A stretch of 12,324 nt of DNA from Podochytrium sp. JEL0797 (lineage: Eukaryota > Chytridiomycota > Chytridiomycetes > Chytridiales > Chytriomycetaceae), in contig JADGJG010000802.1 of NCBI GenBank assembly GCA_027596195.1, forward strand, positions 1 through 12,324, in the 5' to 3' direction. Positions within the stretch are counted from its first letter, which is position 1. Each line of letters begins with the position of its first letter. The position numbers were made by a program, and so were the translations under genes. Shown in pieces: positions 7,504-12,324 of this stretch. Under the pieces are notes generated by a model. That model was not told the origin of the DNA, made no database searches, and saw only the letters and a program-made list of their open reading frames with translations.

Positions 7504-8451
7504 TCACTTGCTAGCAACAGCCTTCTCACTCCACTCCCACAACTTCTTAGCCAACTCCGCATCCGATCCCAACTGCTGCGTGTGCTTGGTCGACACGACT
7601 CCCAACGGAACAATGAATTCAGCCTTGATTTTCTTTTCTTCAATCTCTGGCGACGTGGCGGCATACAAACTCGCCATGGCTCCCTTTTCTGGCGAAAGCG
7701 CCAACAGGCGGAGAATCGGGACAACGAGGAACGACGCGAACCAGATGAACGAATACGCAGGCATCTTGGCGAAGATTTCGGTCGAAACGACACCAGGGTG
7801 CAGGCTGTTGACAATCAGCTTGTCGCCGTAGCGGCGGTTCAGTTCCGTCGAGAACAAAACGTTGGCGAGCTTCGATTGGCCGTAAAGGATCATGGACGCG
7901 ATTCCCTTGTCGGCTGTGAGACTTTCAAAGTCGATTCCTTCCTTGGGCGCGTCGTGGATGGACCAGGAGGAGACGTTGACGATTCTGGGGTGGTTTTTAG
8001 AAGCAAGGACGGCGGGCAGGATGAGCGTCGTGAAGAGGAAGTGGCCGAGATGGTTTGTGGCGAAGGTGAGTTCATAGCCATCTTTGGAGAGTGCGAAAGG
8101 TTGGCCCACAGTGGTGATTCCGGCGTTGTTGACGAGAATGTCGATCGTTTTAGTTTTTGACAGCAACGCGGTGGCAGCCTCGCGCACTTGCGAGAGGTCC
8201 TGCAGGTCGAGGAGGAGGAAGGAGAGCGTGGCAGATGGGAACTCTTGCTTGATTTTGTTGATGGCGTGGCTCGCGCGTTCTTCGGAGCGCGAGGCCATGA
8301 AGACGGTTGCTCCGTTCTTGGCGAGGTGGCGACACGTCTCGAATCCGATTCCCGCGTTGCCGCCGGTAACCACAGCGACTTTGCCGGCGAGGGAGGGGAT
8401 CGCGTCGAGGCGAAACGAGCTTTCGGTGCCCCACATGGCTTCCATGGTCAT
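7504..8451 (-). CDS. Short-chain dehydrogenase/reductase, retinol dehydrogenase-like (315 aa)
   Basis: This is a single-exon classical SDR with a Rossmann fold that oxidises or reduces an alcohol/carbonyl using NAD(P)(H); its substrate is not deducible. Seen: cofactor loop TGGNAGIG (29-36), the basic stretch MASRSEERA after the second strand, which is typical of NADP preference, DLQDLS, NNAG (108-111), catalytic Ser in VNVSSWS (about 162), YGQSK with Tyr190 and Lys194, and HPGVVSTE. The pattern NVSS..YGQSKLANVLFSTEL is characteristic of the RDH11/12 and WWOX-like SDR group. A hydrophobic segment of about 232-252 (FIWFASFLVVPILRLLAL) may associate with membrane. I chose the ATG at 8451 because it has A at -3. 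An in-frame ATG at 8508 would add 19 residues encoded by AT-rich, UTR-like sequence. Head-to-head with the BTB gene. Confidence 0.92.
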   Translation of the reverse strand: MTMEAMWGTESSFRLDAIPSLAGKVAVVTGGNAGIGFETCRHLAKNGATVFMASRSEERASHAINKIKQEFPSATLSFLLLDLQDLSQVREAATALLSKTKTIDILVNNAGITTVGQPFALSKDGYELTFATNHLGHFLFTTLILPAVLASKNHPRIVNVSSWSIHDAPKEGIDFESLTADKGIASMILYGQSKLANVLFSTELNRRYGDKLIVNSLHPGVVSTEIFAKMPAYSFIWFASFLVVPILRLLALSPEKGAMASLYAATSPEIEEKKIKAEFIVPLGVVSTKHTQQLGSDAELAKKLWEWSEKAVASK

Positions 8452-8650
8452 TTTCGGAAGGATGATTTGAATTGAAAAAAATAGACTTGATTCTATATTT
8501 GATACCATTGATTGACAATTGATTTGTGGAATAAGATGAAAATTGTTTGCGGTGTAAACTTAAAAATGGAGGGTAAGGGGATTGCCGAGTGACTTCGTTT
8601 TTTTCTCATGCTTCGCATTTCTAGCAAAACAAACAAACCCCCCAAAAACA
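8452..8650. promoter_or_regulatory. Divergent intergenic promoter region between the dehydrogenase and BTB genes
   Basis: The two start codons point away from each other across about 200 nt, so both promoters must lie here or overlap. The segment is AT-rich near the dehydrogenase (8465-8560) and contains GTGTAAACTTA, a near match to a forkhead-type core. No strict TATA box was found. Assignment as a shared promoter rests on gene orientation only. Confidence 0.5.
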
Positions 8651-10071
8651 ATGATGTCGCAAAACCACGGCAGCAACGGCACACCCACGTTTATTGCACC
8701 ACACGATGTTGTTGCATCGCACCTCTTCCACGTTGGGTTCCAGCAGGGGGCCTACAGCGACTTGGTTGTGCGTTTGCAGCTTGCGGGCGATGGACAGGAT
8801 GCGGTGTTTAAGCTTCACAAGCTGCTTGCGGTGCGCTCGCCGTGTCTTGCGGCGCTTGTGCAGGAGGCTGAGATGCACGGGGAGGGGTGCGTTGTTTTTT
8901 TGTTTTGTTTGCTGGCCTACCGAGGCCTGGCAGATGCCTGGCAGACGCCTAACACAAAACGAAAACAGCTTCGGCACGCCCCTCGACCTCACACTCGCTG
9001 TCTCGGACCCCGCCGTCACCGCCGACGGGCTCTCGATCGCGCTTGGTTCACTCTACGCGGACTACGCGCCGTCGATCCTCGCCTCGTCTCTGCAGAACCC
9101 GGCAACGACGCCGGCGCAGCGCGCGGCTCTGCTGACGGGTGTGCTAGGCGCTGCCTGTCTTTTGCTGCTGCCACAGCTCGCGAGTCTCGCGGCCGAGCTT
9201 GTCAAGCAGGACATCAACAACGACTCGCTACCCCTCTACTGCGCATTCGTGACGGAGCAGACCGAGTTCTTCAAGCAGCAGGCAAAGGACCAAATCCTGT
9301 CTGCACAGCCTGACGCTGCCTCCTCGACTGCCCCCTCGCCAACCACTCCCAACCCAAACTCGCAGTGGATCCTCGAAATCAGGGACGCCATCTTTGCCTT
9401 CCTGTGCAAGGGAATCGTGCGCGAAATTTGTGACCGCAGAGCCTGTTTGATTTGGGGAAACAAGGGCTCAGACGCCTACAAGGAACTCGTCCAGATCTTT
9501 AGCGAATTGCCCTACGAGTGGTTGAAGAAGGTTGTGGAGGGCCAGGATTTCGAAGTCCCGAACGATATGGAGAGGTACGTGTTTGCTCTCTTTTTCTATC
9601 CCCGTGTTCATTACCGATTTCGAACCCATCTTTGTTGATTTTCCCCGCCACCCCCCACTTCCCCCTCTTTCATATCCCAGATTCGCCTTTGCAAAAGAAG
9701 TCGTTGCCCTGCGTGCCCTGAACCAACGCACCAACAAAACAAACCTCGTGATGGGCGAAGAAAACGTGCTCCTCTCTTTCGGCGGCGGCAAAGCCGGTGC
9801 CTCGGGCGTCACATTGGTCCGCAAAGCCCCGAAACACGTCATGACCCCGCAACAGTTGCAGCAACAACAGCAGATTCAGTTTCAACAGCAGCAACAGCAA
9901 CAATATTTGCAACAACAGCAGCAGCAACAACAACATAACCTTCCGTGGATGGATCAGTACAGTGATTTGACGCAGCAACAGCAGCAAATGTATCACCAGA
10001 ATATGGCGGCTCAAGGGTTCAATGGGATGGTGCCGCAAGAGCGTCGTGTTTGGAAGGCGGGCAACAACTGA
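8651..10071 (+). CDS. BTB/POZ domain protein with C-terminal polyglutamine (410 aa, three exons)
   Basis: Exons are 8651-8886, 8969-9574 and 9681-10071. The introns are 82 nt (GTGCGT...AACAG) and 106 nt (GTACGT...CCCAG), both in phase 2, and the spliced frame is continuous. The N-terminus has a BTB/POZ core: FQQGAYSDLVVRL, then FKLHKLLAVRSPCLAALVQE. The intron follows that core, and the rest of the domain (LDLTLAVSD, ALGSLYADYAPSIL) is in exon 2. BTB domains dimerise and often recruit cullin-3. The middle (AALLTGVLGAACLLLLPQLASLAAELVKQ) looks like a helical BACK-like region. LPYEWLKKVVEGQDFEVPNDMER followed by FAFAKEVVALRAL across intron 2 is a block I recall from fungal BTB proteins. The C-terminus is Gln-rich and probably disordered. 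A second ATG follows the first directly (ATGATG). Function beyond protein interaction is not deducible. Confidence 0.88.
8925..8950 (+). repeat. Tandem 11-nt repeat inside BTB intron 1
   Basis: GCCTGGCAGAT is followed directly by GCCTGGCAGAC and then GCCT. This is two full units and a partial one, close to the 3' end of intron 1 and upstream of the acceptor AAAACAG (8968). Confidence 0.75.
9850..9933 (+). repeat. Mixed CAA/CAG tract encoding polyglutamine
   Basis: It encodes a Gln-rich stretch (residues of about 338-365 of the BTB protein) interrupted by Leu, Ile, Phe and Tyr. CAA and CAG alternate, which stabilises such tracts against slippage. A second short Gln run is encoded at 9973-9987. 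Confidence 0.9.
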
Positions 10072-10353
10072 GATGCTTTTGTGTCGTGTTTCCTTTTATT
10101 TTTTGGCTTGGGTGCTGGCTGTGGGAGGGGATGTTTGGATGATATTATTGTTGGGGTCTTTTGGCAGTCTTTTGAGGGGGGCAGGATTGGGCAGGATTGG
10201 CCACGAATGATTATTTTTTTGCTGTTTTTGTTTCTTTTTTTTCTTTTCATCTTCCGTGATTCCTTTTGCGTCAATAGAAGAATAATTTTGATGTGAGACT
10301 ATACACTCCGAAAAGTGCAAGGAAGAGGAGAAGAAATATTAATATTCAGCCTC
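10072..10353. other. Convergent 3' flanks of the BTB and lactone oxidase genes
   Basis: Two genes converge here with 282 nt between stop codons. The segment is T-rich on the plus strand at 10209-10250. A weak AATAAT (10281-10286) could serve the BTB transcript. An AATATT-like palindrome at 10336-10346 is the only poly(A)-like element for the minus-strand gene. No gene is seen. Confidence 0.5.
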
Positions 10354-12156
10354 TCATACTTCGAAAATAACCGGCTGAGACACATTTCTCGGCAAAAACA
10401 TATTCTCGGGGTCCATCCGCTTCCGAATCCCCTCAAACGTCTTCCAAGCCTCTTCATCCCTCTCCTGCCCACCCAACACCTTGCCCCAATGCGAAACCCC
10501 ACCCACGAACCCACTTTTGTCCTTCACCGACACCCCAGCCCTTTCAAACACCTTTGCCTCAAACTCAGACAACCCGGGAACCACGGGCTTCCCCGCATCA
10601 CGCACGGCATCGAAAAAGACGCGTTGGGCGGCTTCCACGCCCGTAAAGTCGTCAAACACGCCGTAGCGGGGCCAGAGGAAATCGAATGTGCAGCCGAGGC
10701 GGTTGTGGGATCCGCTGAGAAGGAACGGTTCGGGGAGGACGACGCGGATGTCGATCGGCATGAAGGGGACGGAGAGGGCGGGAGAGGTTTTGAAGTGTTG
10801 GTCCATGGCTTGATTTTGGGTGGGAAGAGTGAGTGGAGGTAGTTGGCGGAAGGGAGAGGGTACGCCGGGGGCTGGTTACCTTTCAAAACGGTAGGAACGT
10901 AACTCATTGGCACGTTAATCTCACTCTCATAATGAAGTGGAGTTCCATCATTCGTTGCCAACGCGTCCATCTGTGCGCAAATCACGTCATGGTCTGGGTA
11001 CAACGTTTTTGTCGTGACGGTCCCGAACCAGCGGCCCGCCGTTTCAGGAAGGACCATCAACAACACTTTGGACAGAGTGGCCACATAGAACGTGACCATT
11101 TGAACGAGTCCGAGTGTTCTGAGTTTTGGGGAGTGTGGGACGGGTTTGCCGGATGGGAGGAGGGGGGTCGTGCTCGTGACGGGGACGCGGTGGTATGTGG
11201 TGACGACAATGTCTCCGCCTTGGCAGTAGTATTGGGCTTCCCTGTGGAGAAGGAATCAAACAAAATTTTTTCGGGGGAGGGGAGGGGGGTGGACTCACAT
11301 GAAGTCCGCACCTTCCATCAACTGCACAAATTGGTCACAATATTCATCCACAGTCATTTGCTTGAACGTGGCCTGCAAATCATACAACGGTACGGTTTCG
11401 ACCGTGACCGTGCTAATCACGCCGAGGAACCCGACACTCACACCCACGGCGCGCGCGAGGTCGTACTCGGAGACTCCGAACGGTTCCACAATTTTGGTGG
11501 CAGTAGGGTCGCGCGCTTTTTGCATGTCAATGTCGAGGACGGTGCCGTTATGGCAGACGAGGCGGAGGGATTTGACGATGGAGGAGATGGATCCTGCAAT
11601 TGGGGAGGGTTGGAAAAATGAGACGGAGAGCGGGATTTCCCGTCTCGAGAAGAATATATATCGCTTACCAACGTGCAACGATTTGCCGTGACTCCCCGTC
11701 GCAACGTACCCCGCGATCGTTTGTCCACGCAAATTGCCCATGGTTGGGATCGTCAGGTGATGCGCTTTGAGCGTGTCGAGCAGCTTGAAGGCCGTGACTC
11801 CTGCCTGTGGTTTAATGGTGTGTTTTGGGGTGACCCGTGGTGAGCACGAAGAAAGTGACATGCCAAGACGAACCGTTCCCTCAATTTACCTGCACAGTCA
11901 CAAGCCTCGTCTCCGCATTCAACCACTCCTCTCCCAGAATCTTGTTATACTTGTCCATATGGACCACCACGCTCTCGTGGCCCGGTGTCCCCGAAAACGC
12001 ATCTCTCCACGAAAAGAGGGACCCCGCGGGGCGAACCGTTTGTCCCTTCTTGCTGGCTTCCTGCACGATGGAGACGATTTGGGATTCCGTTTCGGGGTGC
12101 AGGATCGTGCAGTTGTCGAGGGAGAAGGAGCGGGACCAGTTTTGTTGTTGGGTCAT
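10354..12156 (-). CDS. FAD-dependent D-arabinono-1,4-lactone/L-gulonolactone oxidase-like protein (504 aa, five exons)
   Basis: Exons are 12156-11890, 11804-11669, 11593-11299, 11241-10880 and 10808-10354. The introns are 85, 75, 57 and 71 nt with donors GTAAAT, GTAAGC, GTGAGT and GTAACC. All joins keep frame and total 504 aa, near the length of fungal D-arabinono-1,4-lactone oxidases. These make D-erythroascorbate, the fungal vitamin C analogue, with O2 as acceptor. Seen: a PCMH-type FAD domain (RLVTVQAGVTAFKLL, then GNLRGQTIAGYVATGSHG, 124-129), the ALO C-terminal domain (ESEINVP, MPIDIRVV), the GGVSHWGK motif with H460-W-G-K463, and the terminal RKRMDPENMFLP. The HWxK-type motif is a hallmark of aldonolactone oxidases. 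The site that carries covalent FAD-His in many relatives (GxGHSW) reads AGSLFSW, so FAD should be non-covalent. The ATG at 12156 follows an A-run. The substrate (arabinono-, gulono- or galactonolactone) cannot be fixed by sequence alone. Confidence 0.9.
11594..11668 (-). other. In-frame 75-nt intron of the lactone oxidase gene
   Basis: It has a strong donor (TTG|GTAAGC) and acceptor (CAATTGCAG). Its length is divisible by three and it has no in-frame stop, so retention would insert 25 residues right after ATGSHGKSLHVG in the FAD-binding domain. The splice signals and the smooth join HVG-SISSIVKSL favour removal. Confidence 0.75.
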
Positions 12157-12324
12157 TTTTTTTGTTTTTTGATTGGTTTTTTTTAATCAAAATGGAAAAA
12201 TTTTGACTTTTGTCTTCGCGTTTCTTCGTTTCTCCCTTGTGTTTTCTATTAATGCAGAAGGAGGGGGGGGGGGGGGGGGTCGTTGTAATAAATGCATAAG
12301 CATCATATTAAAAAAAAAGGTACG
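12157..12324. promoter_or_regulatory. Upstream region of the lactone oxidase gene
   Basis: This is the 5' flank of the minus-strand oxidase. It holds T-runs just upstream of the start (12158-12185), a G17 homopolymer at 12263-12279 and an AATAAATGCATAAGCAT segment near the edge. Promoter identity is by position only. Confidence 0.4.
12263..12279. repeat. G17 homopolymer
   Basis: Seventeen consecutive G bases follow GAAGGA. Such runs are often mis-sized by sequencing. It lies about 110 nt upstream of the oxidase start and could form a G-quadruplex-like structure. Confidence 0.9.

Noticed and set aside
7582..8160. Plus-strand frame of 192 codons opposite the dehydrogenase
   Set aside because: The minus strand encodes a complete SDR with all catalytic motifs, and this frame is its shadow.
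8452..8508. 19-residue N-terminal extension of the dehydrogenase from an upstream ATG
   Set aside because: The upstream ATG has T at -3, its codons are AT-rich and UTR-like, and the SDR fold is complete from the ATG at 8451. It is kept only as an alternative.
10833..11621. Plus-strand frame of 262 codons
   Set aside because: It is antisense to three exons of the lactone oxidase, spans their introns and lacks family motifs.
12287..12292. Plus-strand AATAAA near the right edge as a poly(A) signal
   Set aside because: No plus-strand gene ends nearby. The segment is the upstream flank of a minus-strand gene.

Overview
The window is eukaryotic nuclear DNA. Genes lie on both strands and carry short GT-AG introns of 57-106 nt with consensus donors. 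There are no operons and no Shine-Dalgarno logic. A D-arabinono-1,4-lactone oxidase-type flavoenzyme, a Q-rich BTB/POZ protein of a type common in fungi, and the compact introns suggest a fungus, perhaps an early-diverging (chytrid-like) lineage. This placement is inference from style and gene content, not proof.

Layout from left to right. A 97-nt poly-C run at the edge leads into a minus-strand PARP-type ADP-ribosyltransferase gene. Its C-terminal part (RanBP2-type zinc finger, two SUMO-interaction-like motifs, an NLS) runs off the window. From about 2.1 to 6.75 kb lies a locus built around one uncharacterised gene family. An intact three-exon plus-strand gene (4049-6182, 668 aa: coiled coil, two tandem copies of a roughly 120-residue module, an F-box-like segment and an unknown C-terminal domain) is flanked by decayed relatives at 2095-2575, 3640-3720, 3798-3870 and 6458-6735. 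A minus-strand Ser/Asp-rich ORF (2729-3295) lies among these remnants. At 6754-7369 follows a broken plus-strand stretch that still shows a bZIP signature.

The right half is orderly. It holds a minus-strand short-chain dehydrogenase (7504-8451), a divergent three-exon BTB/POZ gene (8651-10071), and a convergent five-exon FAD-dependent sugar-lactone oxidase (10354-12156, minus). No shared pathway links these genes.

The most interesting part is the F-box-like family locus. An exon-plus-intron unit has been duplicated inside the intact gene, one pseudogene copy carries only a single module, and several relics show nonsense codons, deletions and frameshifts. This looks like birth-and-death evolution of a lineage-specific family. 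Exon coordinates come from frame continuity and splice consensus read by eye; no alignments or searches were run.
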